From Oligoflexus sp. (GTDB lineage Bacteria > Bdellovibrionota_B > Oligoflexia > Oligoflexales > Oligoflexaceae): a DNA stretch of 64,000 nt. Location: assembly GCA_014378195.1 (NCBI GenBank), contig JACMOC010000017.1, positions 62,001 through 126,000 on the forward strand, read 5' to 3'. The notes under the pieces were generated by a model. The model was not told where the DNA came from. It worked only from the letters and a program-made list of their open reading frames with translations, and did no database searches. The position numbers were made by a program, and so were the translations under genes. This document shows, in pieces, positions 27,401 through 34,609 of the stretch; positions within the stretch are counted from its first letter, which is position 1; the number at the start of each line of letters is the position of its first letter.

Positions 27401-29175
27401 ATCTTAAAAAAGCCGACGCGATCGTTCAGGAATTGCGCGCAAACCCAACGATGCCAACTCTCGAACTCGAGAAGAAAATTGGTCAGTTCACGGGCAATGA
27501 CGAAATTGTTCAGTACAAAATCGCCTCTGAGATCACCAAAGACTTCATGCTTGAATTGATTTTCTCTGAAGCCAATTATTGTATCGCATTGCATTCGAAT
27601 GGCAGCGGATTTGATTTTGTTGATGCTGAGCCCCTTTCGACAGCTCTCAACAACAACTTCTTTGTCACAGGGATTGACACGACGCGCTGCGAAGACATGT
27701 CCCAGTACTTTGCGACAAAAAACAAAAAAGCCGGCACTTCGGATCTGTCGATCGATAAAGTTGTCTCGGTTGGTAACACATTCAATAACGTTCCTTTCTC
27801 GGCGAACCCGGAAGTGCTTTCACTTCGCCAGGACACCCGGACTGGATTCGGCGGCGTTCGTACGATCGCTCTCGCTTACCTCTCTCCTCGCTCACCGTTG
27901 GGTGGAACGCTCTTCAAAATGTTCTCGGGCAGTTCACAGGTTCAGTCTGCTATTCAAGCCGGACTCCTGGTTTCGGCCCGCGCGAACTTCCTTCCGAGTC
28001 TTATGGATGGCGAGGCCTTCCGCACACGTTATCTCGCAAAATTGCAGGATCGTCTGACCGGTGGTGTATCGGTTGCGAATCTCGTGAGTTATGCCAATAA
28101 GAAAGTCAAGATATCCGACAATCGCTCGGTCAACCTCGCTGCGAACCTTAAAGAGCGTAAACTCCCGTTCTATCAAGAAGAAAAAGGGTTCCTTAACCTT
28201 GCTTGGATGGCTTACACCCTAGGCGTCCCTTCGCCTCGCGCGGTGACATCCAACAAAACGGCTTCGACGCTTATCAGTTCTCTGCCATGGGTTAACTTCA
28301 AAGGTTTCGGTGGTGATCAAGGCGCCTACTCCTACCTCGTGAGTTCGGATCAGATCGCTTACTTCACCCAAGGCGCGGCCGCGATCAAGCTGATCGAAGC
28401 TTTCAACGATACCGACAATACGCTGCGCGCTGTCACGCAGAAAAAATCGATTGTTGACTCTGGCAGCCAGATGCAATTGCTCGTAGATGGTCTCGATAAC
28501 AAAGTTACGAACGTTGTTTCGGGTTACATTACAGCAACCCAAAAACTAGCGGATCGTTATCAGAGTATGAACGATGTGATGTACCAGGTTCGTATCTGCG
28601 TATTGAACACGCTCGTCAAACAATACGATTTGAAAGCGGCAAACTTCTCGAGCCTTCTCGAGCAGAACAGCGATGCGTCACGCTTCTCAGTTGCCAAGTA
28701 TTGCGAAGCGCCTCGCGGTGAATCAGAGGCTGCTATGGCCAAACTGGAAACTCAGTACACAAGCCAGGCGACAAGTTTCCTTGATTACATCAAGACTGAC
28801 AAAAAAATTATCAACTCGACGACTGTCGATTCGATACTGACGATGGTTGGTTTGCCGAAAAAGCCGAATGAAGCAGCGGATCCGCAGAAAACGCTTGAAG
28901 CGATCTTTAAATCGCAGCAGGCCCTGCCGCTGACACTCGTAGGCTCCGACTATGCGGGCCGTACTCTGAGCTCACTTGAATACAACACGGCTCTCAATGC
29001 CATCAGCAAGATCTCGGACGGACTCCTAGCAGGAGCGACTGTGCCTTCGATCAAGTCTGCTGTGACAACGGCTCGTACCGAAGAGTTCGAGAAGCTCCAA
29101 CAAGACGAGCCTTATGTAACAGCTTTGAACGACAAGCTCGAAGTATTACGTAACCTCATCTTCTCCGGCATCTGA
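24430..29175 (+). CDS. Very large metzincin-type zinc metalloprotease lipoprotein
   Basis: A 1581-residue lipoprotein. The frame opens at 24385, but the ATG at 24430 follows GGGAG and starts a lipoprotein signal peptide with lipobox FATGC. Residues around 757 read HEFGHNFGLRH, the extended metzincin zinc site HExxHxxGxxH with catalytic Glu, and RTSSVMDYSH near 794 supplies the Met-turn; both are intact. About 600 mostly beta-rich residues precede the catalytic domain, and a long helical region follows. Related large zinc-dependent lipoproteins occur in Bdellovibrio-like bacteria and in Bacteroidota (DUF5117/DUF4953-type); this architecture is much longer. Probably a surface or periplasmic protease; the substrate is unknown. 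Confidence 0.85.
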   Translation: MQRMLGLRLLTLLLVTLAFATGCEKKRVSHFVQGDGEFVYAIKDFQNVTYTLKTGKKRTPGVTTRADELSVNPGSSVMRSFNSVEFKLKTDVGEFSSASMNNFDFYGDENASYQVQVAFTEQKLVFFQIAQKEQIPTNELTYAENIGNNTYRVPLFGLPLDKVTVERVKDERGRETNQIHTFAKKFLSEATHFLVNVNTPSYFDSKLKLDMLPSKFFDENNQWFYEVTVVDKPIALDSSGLELGNQLSSGKVRFAKTNNSVLAVDLNIADEAVGQDAEKLNVIFEIPVQWMDYRLVKNGDNAYLKEEAFSSIEQGAKFWKDREYALLQLDRVLSIDAASTNNIKIKRLEVGDDYFSFIIYDSLTKISLHYSFAKKNEVAVAKVYPREDLRKFGFFTSMKELYSGELNGSEATQSKALIQNRMYPVNNKVTFHVTENTPMDPIFINAIQKAINGWDWAFSEAAKGTASENNPIHVVLDVSKPVKNGDARYHKVSFYGYQVESGLLGYGPSVSDNRTGEIFSSTNHIYLRNYRESILRNLTNYIRFRVGAYNGLDVDGITVPNQILAVQSNPGYDFNAGNAISAPGTVSANAGSVDMFSALPGMPASESVPHVDVSAFKNFDAANNAQSIVDEARLRADQVTNLRPNQASLLKEFMTARKKMESGQSNEQDFLAAMKNATEQNAKTTNSCEMLAATSLTFKEIEDVCGKSGTEFSDYINDLKSHVASGEKIYRLDSENEVMLKCAQKLMEPTLVATLAHEFGHNFGLRHNFQGSADAPNFARDANGVPESRTSSVMDYSHQDANRGYRPAPYDIAALRYGYYNAVEVIDRGTGDHTVLSIASNDPKDLRPLEKRIKDATGDKLVARPFAFCTDENIGGYPTAQVGTETPFCERWDQGSDPVSKVRSAIDTMVTSMVTNGNRFDMEGVASSAGLARSAINRSIGGIRNVYDKYRFMLYNGSKKKSSQAGQIQDDPYFDTTTEAATELLVMGADNLKKADAIVQELRANPTMPTLELEKKIGQFTGNDEIVQYKIASEITKDFMLELIFSEANYCIALHSNGSGFDFVDAEPLSTALNNNFFVTGIDTTRCEDMSQYFATKNKKAGTSDLSIDKVVSVGNTFNNVPFSANPEVLSLRQDTRTGFGGVRTIALAYLSPRSPLGGTLFKMFSGSSQVQSAIQAGLLVSARANFLPSLMDGEAFRTRYLAKLQDRLTGGVSVANLVSYANKKVKISDNRSVNLAANLKERKLPFYQEEKGFLNLAWMAYTLGVPSPRAVTSNKTASTLISSLPWVNFKGFGGDQGAYSYLVSSDQIAYFTQGAAAIKLIEAFNDTDNTLRAVTQKKSIVDSGSQMQLLVDGLDNKVTNVVSGYITATQKLADRYQSMNDVMYQVRICVLNTLVKQYDLKAANFSSLLEQNSDASRFSVAKYCEAPRGESEAAMAKLETQYTSQATSFLDYIKTDKKIINSTTVDSILTMVGLPKKPNEAADPQKTLEAIFKSQQALPLTLVGSDYAGRTLSSLEYNTALNAISKISDGLLAGATVPSIKSAVTTARTEEFEKLQQDEPYVTALNDKLEVLRNLIFSGI

Positions 29176-29185
29176 ACTTAAGACC

Positions 29186-29211
29186 GCTCTCCTCATATGA
29201 GGGGAGCTTTT
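29186..29211 (+). promoter_or_regulatory. Palindromic hairpin that occludes the next ribosome site
   Basis: GCTCTCCTCAT pairs with ATGAGGGGAGC (one wobble) and is followed by TTTT. The 3' arm contains GGGGAG, the ribosome-binding site of the next gene (ATG at 29212). It could act as a weak terminator or sequester the site, reducing expression of the second gene of the pair. Confidence 0.6.
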
Positions 29212-30339
29212 ATGAGGAAAGTTATGACATCGTTTAAACTCTATGCTCCACTTTTGCTCCTGAGCCTCACGGCGGCCTGCGGCTCGAATGGTCACACCTA
29301 TAAAACAGAGGACCAGAAGCGCGCGCATGCGGTTAGTCCTGGCGTTGAAAAGATAGTTCTGAACGCGGCAACACTCAGCCCGTCGCTGTTCAATCGTCCA
29401 GTAGCAACTGCAGACGAAGCTGTGAGTCCAGCACCCTCACCCGAGCCTGGACCAGCGGCGGTAGCGCCAAGTGCTCCTGCAACACCAACGCCCGCCACTG
29501 TTTCGGTACATGCCGATGCGATCCATGCACCAACGCCTGCAGCTGCGAGTCCGGCAACAGCCGAAGTCCCAAGGGACGATCACTCGATTAAAACGGGGAT
29601 CAAAGAGGTTGATGACGCTTGCGTTGATACATTTAAAGCCATCCAGGCCAAAGATGATGCTGAATTTAAGGCCATCAACCTCACCGTCGTCAGTTACACG
29701 GCATGCCACGGCAAGCTTATAATAGCCGGCGTTAAGCTTATCCACGAACTGGAAGTCGGCGGGTTCAAACTGCAGCTATCGGCGACGAAGTACATGGATG
29801 CGAAGACGTATTTTGTGCTTCAAAATACAGATTCCGCTTACGGTGCCGCTATCGCCAATTTCTATGATGCCGAACTCCAGGACCTAAAAATCCACGCCAC
29901 GGCCGAGTCCAATGAGAAATTGGATTACCTGCAGGCTTCAATGGATTACATCACATCCAAAGGGCCAGTAACCCCGGGCAGCGAAGACGCGAAGGCTCTG
30001 ATGCTTCTGAAATTGTCCTACGATGCCCAGGCGGATGTAGGTGCGGGATTGAAAGTTCGAATTAATCAAATCGATCAGCTGGCTAGTCTTTCTGTTCTGA
30101 CTGGCGTTGTTGGTATGGTTGGTGATGCGCTGAAAGCTCCCCCCGCTGCCGTTCCAACGGCATCACCAGCAGTTGAAGGAACATCACCATCAACTTCAAC
30201 CACTGGTACAACGAGTGGCGATAGTGCGACGGGTACCAATAACGGACCTGAGACCCCAACGCCTCAACCCGAACCAGTTCCTGCGCCTGCCCCTGTGCCG
30301 AGCCCAGAACCGGCGCCTGTACCGACTCCAGTTCCCTAA
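29212..30339 (+). CDS. Lipoprotein with Pro-rich C-terminal tail
   Basis: A 375-residue lipoprotein with lipobox LTAAC. The ATG at 29212 has GGGGAG at good spacing; an ATG at 29197 lies inside the hairpin and would add five residues. After an Ala/Pro/Ser-rich linker (residues 60-125), residues of roughly 130-300 form a helical domain with conserved-looking segments (TGIKEVDDACVDTF, GGFKLQLSATKYM) and few Cys. The final 60 residues are a Thr/Ser then Pro-Glu/Pro-Ala repeat tail (PEPVPAPAPVPSPEP) that could extend into peptidoglycan. No family is recognised. It probably shares an operon with the metalloprotease lipoprotein. Confidence 0.78.
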   Translation: MRKVMTSFKLYAPLLLLSLTAACGSNGHTYKTEDQKRAHAVSPGVEKIVLNAATLSPSLFNRPVATADEAVSPAPSPEPGPAAVAPSAPATPTPATVSVHADAIHAPTPAAASPATAEVPRDDHSIKTGIKEVDDACVDTFKAIQAKDDAEFKAINLTVVSYTACHGKLIIAGVKLIHELEVGGFKLQLSATKYMDAKTYFVLQNTDSAYGAAIANFYDAELQDLKIHATAESNEKLDYLQASMDYITSKGPVTPGSEDAKALMLLKLSYDAQADVGAGLKVRINQIDQLASLSVLTGVVGMVGDALKAPPAAVPTASPAVEGTSPSTSTTGTTSGDSATGTNNGPETPTPQPEPVPAPAPVPSPEPAPVPTPVP

Positions 30340-30374
30340 AAAAGCTAGTTGTAGCTTTGACCCTTAAACGTCGA

Positions 30375-30407
30375 AAAACCTCAGTTCTTTTGAACTGAGG
30401 TTTTTTT
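30375..30407 (+). terminator. Bidirectional intrinsic terminator
   Basis: CCTCAGTTC pairs with GAACTGAGG around a TTTT loop. T7 follows on the + side and AAAAA precedes it, so it can end the lipoprotein gene and the converging pyrophosphatase gene. Confidence 0.93.
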
Positions 30408-30428
30408 ATCGAGAATATTCGATTTACC

Positions 30429-31088
30429 TTATTTTTTTGGAAACGATTCGGGAAATTTGATCCTGTAATCGTTCGCTGACAGCTCAATGACCTTTAGAGC
30501 ATCCTTAGCACCGTAAGTGGCTTCAATCGTGATCTGGCGTTCTTTGCCAGAACCAGGGATGTCTTTGTAGGTAAGAAAGTAATGCTTCAAACGATCGAGG
30601 ACTTTAGGAGGACACTGGCTGATGTCATCGATGTCGCCAAACACAGAGTCGTCTTTGAGGACGGCAATGATTTTGTCGTCAGCCTCACCTTGGTCGATCA
30701 TTCGAAAGCCACCGATTGGCTTGGCGAGAACCAGGATATCACCGTGCGTAATGGTGCGTTCCGTGAGGACACAGATATCAAGGGGGTCAGCGTCTCCTTT
30801 GAGGGCGCCGAGTCCTGACTCTTTCGCTGCAAACGCGGCGGTTGTGTCGCCGCAGTAAGTCTGGGGAACAAATCCATAAAGTGCGGGTACTATATTAGAA
30901 AACTTCTGCGGACGATCGATACTAAGGTATCCGCTATCTTTATCGAGCTCATATTTTACGGTATCAGTCGGCACGATTTCGATGAAGACATTAAGGTAAG
31001 GTGTTTTGCCCCAGACCGGAATGCCATGCCAGGGATGAGGTTTGAAATAGTGCTTAAACTGCTCGATTAAAGTGCTTATTTCGCTCAC
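30429..31088 (-). CDS. ppa: Family I inorganic pyrophosphatase
   Basis: Hydrolyses pyrophosphate to phosphate in the cytoplasm, pulling biosynthetic reactions forward. The 219-residue protein contains the family I metal-binding signature GDADPLDICVL, the upstream block IVPALYGFVPQTYCGDT, and FRMIDQGEADDKIIAV. It is longer than the usual 175-residue bacterial enzyme because of an N-terminal HPWHGIPVW segment and an extra loop, as in some delta-proteobacterial and eukaryotic-like forms. I start at the GTG at 31088 because GGGAGGA lies five bases before it; the longer ATG frame adds 38 residues with no homology. Confidence 0.92.
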   Translation of the reverse strand: MSEISTLIEQFKHYFKPHPWHGIPVWGKTPYLNVFIEIVPTDTVKYELDKDSGYLSIDRPQKFSNIVPALYGFVPQTYCGDTTAAFAAKESGLGALKGDADPLDICVLTERTITHGDILVLAKPIGGFRMIDQGEADDKIIAVLKDDSVFGDIDDISQCPPKVLDRLKHYFLTYKDIPGSGKERQITIEATYGAKDALKVIELSANDYRIKFPESFPKK

Positions 31089-31194
31089 AGTTTCCTCCCA
31101 AAGAGCCATAGATAAATCCAGAAGGGACACTATACAGCGAGAGACCGATAAGTCTAGGGCTATGGGCAGAGCGAGGCGCAAGCTGCTGAAAATT

Positions 31195-31599
31195 TCATTC
31201 ACTCAAGGGTTTGACGAACGGCTGGAACGCCTTGATGTGCCTATTTATGTCTTTTTTGCATTCCTTCGACAGTTCATCATCAAAAGTCATAAGGCATACT
31301 TGAATAAGTTTCATAAGGGTAGGGCACTCAACACTTTGACATAGTTTTGCTATTTCGGACTGGCACTTTAAACGGACACTTTCGAAGCTTTTCTGCTTTT
31401 CAGGATTGTGTTCAACAGCTGTCGAACCATTGCAGTTGGACACAGGGCTCGTCGAGTTGTCTATATGTTGAGCAGTAGGGACTTCAGTGTTGTTACGGGT
31501 CTGTGCTTGTTCCGAATCTGCGTGCGTACACGAACTGTTAACGAACAACGTGACTATAATTGATAGGCCTCGGACTTTAAGGCGATCGTGCGCCTTCAT
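31195..31599 (-). CDS. Small Cys-rich lipoprotein with GLG1-like repeat
   Basis: A 134-residue lipoprotein. The signal peptide ends at a lipobox-like FVNSSC. After a polar linker, residues 75-125 read CQSEIAKLC, MKLIQVCLMTF, ELSKECKKDI, which is the spacing of the cysteine-rich GLG1 repeat (C-x5-7-LC ... CL...LSxxC). Start at 31599 with GAAGG ten bases upstream; an ATG eight codons earlier is an alternative. The function of such bacterial proteins is unknown. The gene is divergent from the cytochrome b-type gene of the electron-transfer locus. Confidence 0.65.
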   Translation of the reverse strand: MKAHDRLKVRGLSIIVTLFVNSSCTHADSEQAQTRNNTEVPTAQHIDNSTSPVSNCNGSTAVEHNPEKQKSFESVRLKCQSEIAKLCQSVECPTLMKLIQVCLMTFDDELSKECKKDINRHIKAFQPFVKPLSE

Positions 31600-31736
31600 T
31601 GGATTTCTGCCTTCCCATTTCATTACCAGGTTTCACTAAAGCTATCGGCATGGCGCGGACTTTGATGAAATGGCGAAGCATGGTAAAATCCCGAATATAT
31701 ATAAAATCGCGCAGACGATAACATAATGGGCCTGTA

Positions 31737-32600
31737 ATGAAGCTTCGTCATTTTACGATCATATGGTTGCTCATCCTCGCCTTCATGTCTTACGAATATA
31801 TGATACTTAACAAATTCATCAGGGCCCCGAGCCTTATCAACTTTCTCTATTGCGGGGCTTCGGTCATCTGCAAAAAAGCGACGCCTCAACCTGGAAAATC
31901 TTTGAGTTATGCACTCGGATGGTTGGGCTTTTGCGTGATGGCCGCGACGAATCTCTACATCATTCGCAAAAGAGCTTTGTCACTGCAGAAGCTAGGGACA
32001 TTGCAAGGCTGGATGAACTGGCACATATTTTTTGGTCTGCTTGGACCCACGTTGATCGTATTTCACTGCAATTTTAAGGTCGGCGGGCTCGTTGCCATTT
32101 CGTTCTGGAGCATGGTGGTCTCTTTTCTATCAGGGATTGTGGGGCGTTATCTCTATATCCAGTTGCTCCAGGGAAAAGTTGCCCTTAAAAAATCGATTGA
32201 AGAGCTTGAAGAAAAGTTCGATTCCTATGAGAAATTGGTCGTTGGCCAAAAACGTATGCACCCGAAGGCGATGCTCGCGGCGAAGGCAGGAGCTTTTGCT
32301 ATGGCCGGTGGCCTTCAGGGTGATGCGCTCAAGAGCGCATCAGTCGTCGAGTTCCTAGCACGCTCAGCTTTGGGTGAGATGCGGATGCTTTTCGTGCTTC
32401 CGAGACTCCCCGATCAACACGCACCTCGTTCTTTGAGGAAACAATTAAAACGCTGGGCGCTTCTGCGCCGACGCCTCATATCCATGCATTATTATCAGCT
32501 TTTATTTGGTTATTGGCGCGCTTTCCATTCACCTTTTGCAATATGGATGTACGTTGTCGCCATCATTCATATTGCCTCGTCACTCATCTTCAAGGTCTAA
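31737..32600 (+). CDS. Inner-membrane di-heme b-type cytochrome-like protein
   Basis: A 287-residue membrane protein with about five transmembrane segments. Two helices each carry a pair of His spaced 14 residues apart: H96/H110 in WHIFFGLLGPTLIVFH and H264/H278 in FHSPFAIWMYVVAIIH. This is the classic pattern for two bis-His b hemes stacked across the membrane, as in cytochrome b561/ferric reductase-like proteins. A hydrophilic, Lys/Glu-rich helical loop (residues 140-230) lies between. It is the first gene of a five-gene same-strand cluster with an oxidoreductase, c-type cytochromes and an outer-membrane barrel. I infer it passes electrons across the inner membrane from the flavin/FeS protein downstream. 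Confidence 0.78.
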   Translation: MKLRHFTIIWLLILAFMSYEYMILNKFIRAPSLINFLYCGASVICKKATPQPGKSLSYALGWLGFCVMAATNLYIIRKRALSLQKLGTLQGWMNWHIFFGLLGPTLIVFHCNFKVGGLVAISFWSMVVSFLSGIVGRYLYIQLLQGKVALKKSIEELEEKFDSYEKLVVGQKRMHPKAMLAAKAGAFAMAGGLQGDALKSASVVEFLARSALGEMRMLFVLPRLPDQHAPRSLRKQLKRWALLRRRLISMHYYQLLFGYWRAFHSPFAIWMYVVAIIHIASSLIFKV

Positions 32601-32657
32601 GAATATTGAGGTTAATCCTTTGTATTCGCTCAGATATCAATGACCGGAATCGGTAAG

Positions 32658-32684
32658 TAGGCCTCAAAAAAGCCTACATTTTTG
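32658..32684 (+). terminator. Stem-loop between the b-type cytochrome and oxidoreductase genes
   Basis: GTAGGC pairs with GCCTAC around an A-rich loop, followed by ATTTTTG. It has the form of a weak intrinsic terminator inside the apparent operon and could lower downstream expression or mark a second promoter (135-base gap). Confidence 0.5.
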
Positions 32685-32735
32685 TCGAGACCTGACGATA
32701 ATCAGCTCACGGTCCATTTTTTTTGAGTACGAGAC

Positions 32736-34082
32736 ATGTGGCACAAGATTTATTACCTCATATCCCATTTCACCTGGATCTTTGGTCTGGGTTTTCTCGT
32801 CTCGTTAGGCGTTTGGGGGACGCGGAAAAGAACGTCTCATCACAAAGTTGCTAAACGCGAGTGGGACGATGCCGTTGCCAAAAAGATGAACGAGCCGATC
32901 AGTCTTCACCCGGAAATCGACCCAAGTCTTTGTGGAGGCTGCGGGGCATGCGTTGCAGCGTGCCCTGAAGGTGAGATTATAAAACTTCTCAATCACCGCG
33001 CGCAATTGATCGAACCCGCAAAATGTGTGGGTCACGGACAATGCCAGGCCGCTTGTCCCTTTGATGCCATCCAGCTGGTCTTCGGCACCAAAACGCGCGG
33101 AATGGAATTACCGAAAATTGACGGAAATTTTCAGACCAACGTCCCTGGGATGTATATTTCGGGTGAATTGGGCGGCATGGGGCTGATACGAAACGCCGTA
33201 AAACAAGGGAAACTCGCGGCTGAGCATGCTACCAAAAATTTACGTCCCGGAATTGCGGCTCAGTTTGATGTCCTGGTTATCGGAGCTGGACCCGCGGGTC
33301 TCTCGGCTGGCCTTGTCTGCGCTATGAAAAAAACGAAGTATATGGTCATCGAACAAAATAAGTTTGGCGGCACTATCTACAACTTCCCAAAACAAAAAGT
33401 CGTCATGTCCTATCCCTTGGACCTGCCGATGGTTGGTTCTTATAAATTCAAAGCGAACAAAGTGTCTAAAGAAGAATTGCTATCGCTTTGGCATCATGTG
33501 CGGAAACAAGCGAACCTTCAGCTAAAAGAGGAATGTCGATTCGTTAATCTGCAGAAAAAGGGTGACCTCTTCGAGGTCGAGACTTCGAGCGGAACGATCA
33601 CAGCGCAAAAGGTTATTTTGGGGATGGGTGTGCGTGGTACGCCTCGTAAATTGGGTCTGCCCAATGAGGAACTTGCGAAGGTCACCTATAACCTCCTCGA
33701 TCCGGATCAATATCAGCAGAAATGGGTCGCAGTCGTCGGCGGTGGTAACGCGGGGGTTGAATGCGCTCAATACCTGGCTAAGGCAAGTCTTAAGAATAAG
33801 GTTTTCCTTTTGGTTCGGGGGCCTTCGTTTGATCGTTGTAACGATGAGAACCAGACTATTATTTTAGATATGGAAAAAAAGGGCTTGGTCCAGATTTGCT
33901 ATAACACCTCGGTTGATGCAATTGAAGCTGACCATCTGATGGTGAAACGCGACGGGAAAATCATACGTTTGCAAAACGATTTCCTTTTTGTTTTCGCTGG
34001 TGCAATCATGCCGTTTGCATTTCTCAAAAGTATTGGTGTGCAGATAGAAACAAAATATGGCGAACCCGTTAAGGCAGGCTGA
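32736..34082 (+). CDS. Membrane-anchored ferredoxin-flavin pyridine-nucleotide oxidoreductase
   Basis: A 448-residue protein. An N-terminal transmembrane helix (residues 12-27) precedes a ferredoxin segment with motif CGGCGACVAACPEG (complete CxxCxxCxxxCP) and CVGHGQCQAACPFD (only three Cys, C-x5-C-x3-CP). Then comes a TrxR-like two-domain flavoprotein with FAD motif VLVIGAGPAGLSAG and NAD(P) motif VAVVGGGNAGVECAQ. It has no redox-active CxxC of thioredoxin reductase, so electrons should move from NAD(P)H via FAD to FeS clusters and then to the b hemes encoded upstream. Its stop is five bases before the next gene's start, so they are co-transcribed. Confidence 0.85.
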   Translation: MWHKIYYLISHFTWIFGLGFLVSLGVWGTRKRTSHHKVAKREWDDAVAKKMNEPISLHPEIDPSLCGGCGACVAACPEGEIIKLLNHRAQLIEPAKCVGHGQCQAACPFDAIQLVFGTKTRGMELPKIDGNFQTNVPGMYISGELGGMGLIRNAVKQGKLAAEHATKNLRPGIAAQFDVLVIGAGPAGLSAGLVCAMKKTKYMVIEQNKFGGTIYNFPKQKVVMSYPLDLPMVGSYKFKANKVSKEELLSLWHHVRKQANLQLKEECRFVNLQKKGDLFEVETSSGTITAQKVILGMGVRGTPRKLGLPNEELAKVTYNLLDPDQYQQKWVAVVGGGNAGVECAQYLAKASLKNKVFLLVRGPSFDRCNDENQTIILDMEKKGLVQICYNTSVDAIEADHLMVKRDGKIIRLQNDFLFVFAGAIMPFAFLKSIGVQIETKYGEPVKAG

Positions 34083-34086
34083 ACCA

Positions 34087-34521
34087 ATGAATAAATGGCG
34101 ATCACTCATTATGATGACGTTTTTGGCTACAATCACGGGGTTATGGATGATAGTCAGCTGCGGAACAAAGCAGCCGGCTGTTGTTGACCAAACCCTAAAA
34201 AACCCCACAAACTCTCTTAGTCATGTGAATTTGACCTCGAATTGCCAGCGTTGTCATGAGGCTGAGCGGCCTGCGCCGAACGTTGATATTGTGTTGGCAA
34301 CAAACGCCCCCTTATCGGTAGCCCACGGTCTTGGCGGCGATTGTTTGCAGTGTCATTCCTTTGGGCAGTTCACGAACGTCAATGCGTTTGCCAAAGGTCA
34401 CAATCCTCCTCCAAAGGCGTGCATGGGGTGTCACAGCCGTGCTCGTCAGAAGACAGTCCATGTTCCCCGTGGGGAATGCGTAACTTGCCACTCTTTTGGA
34501 GCTGCTTGGGTTCCTAAGTGA
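34087..34521 (+). CDS. Tetraheme c-type cytochrome lipoprotein
   Basis: A 144-residue secreted protein. The ATG at 34087 lies four bases after the oxidoreductase stop; a signal peptide follows with lipobox-like IVSC. Four CxxCH motifs bind covalent heme: CQRCH, CLQCH, CMGCH and CVTCH, and additional His (for example in VAHGLGG, AKGHNPPP) could be distal ligands. The heme order and size fit a small periplasmic NapC/NrfH- or c7-like electron carrier anchored by lipid. It could link the inner-membrane b-type protein to the outer-membrane components encoded next. Good confidence for heme content, inferred for role. Confidence 0.88.
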   Translation: MNKWRSLIMMTFLATITGLWMIVSCGTKQPAVVDQTLKNPTNSLSHVNLTSNCQRCHEAERPAPNVDIVLATNAPLSVAHGLGGDCLQCHSFGQFTNVNAFAKGHNPPPKACMGCHSRARQKTVHVPRGECVTCHSFGAAWVPK

Positions 34522-34609
34522 GACCTGTTAAAAATGCCGCCAATCTCGCGTCTGAAGCATAAATCTGCTACCATAATTAAATCATCGATTCAATGCTGGT
34601 GGTTGCACC

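Noticed and set aside
26975..27559. A 194-codon rightward frame inside the metzincin gene
   Set aside because: Basic low-complexity product in the +1 phase of a well-supported long gene.
32736..34082. Thioredoxin reductase assignment
   Set aside because: The flavin and NAD(P) motifs fit, but the redox CxxC is absent and ferredoxin motifs plus a transmembrane helix are added.
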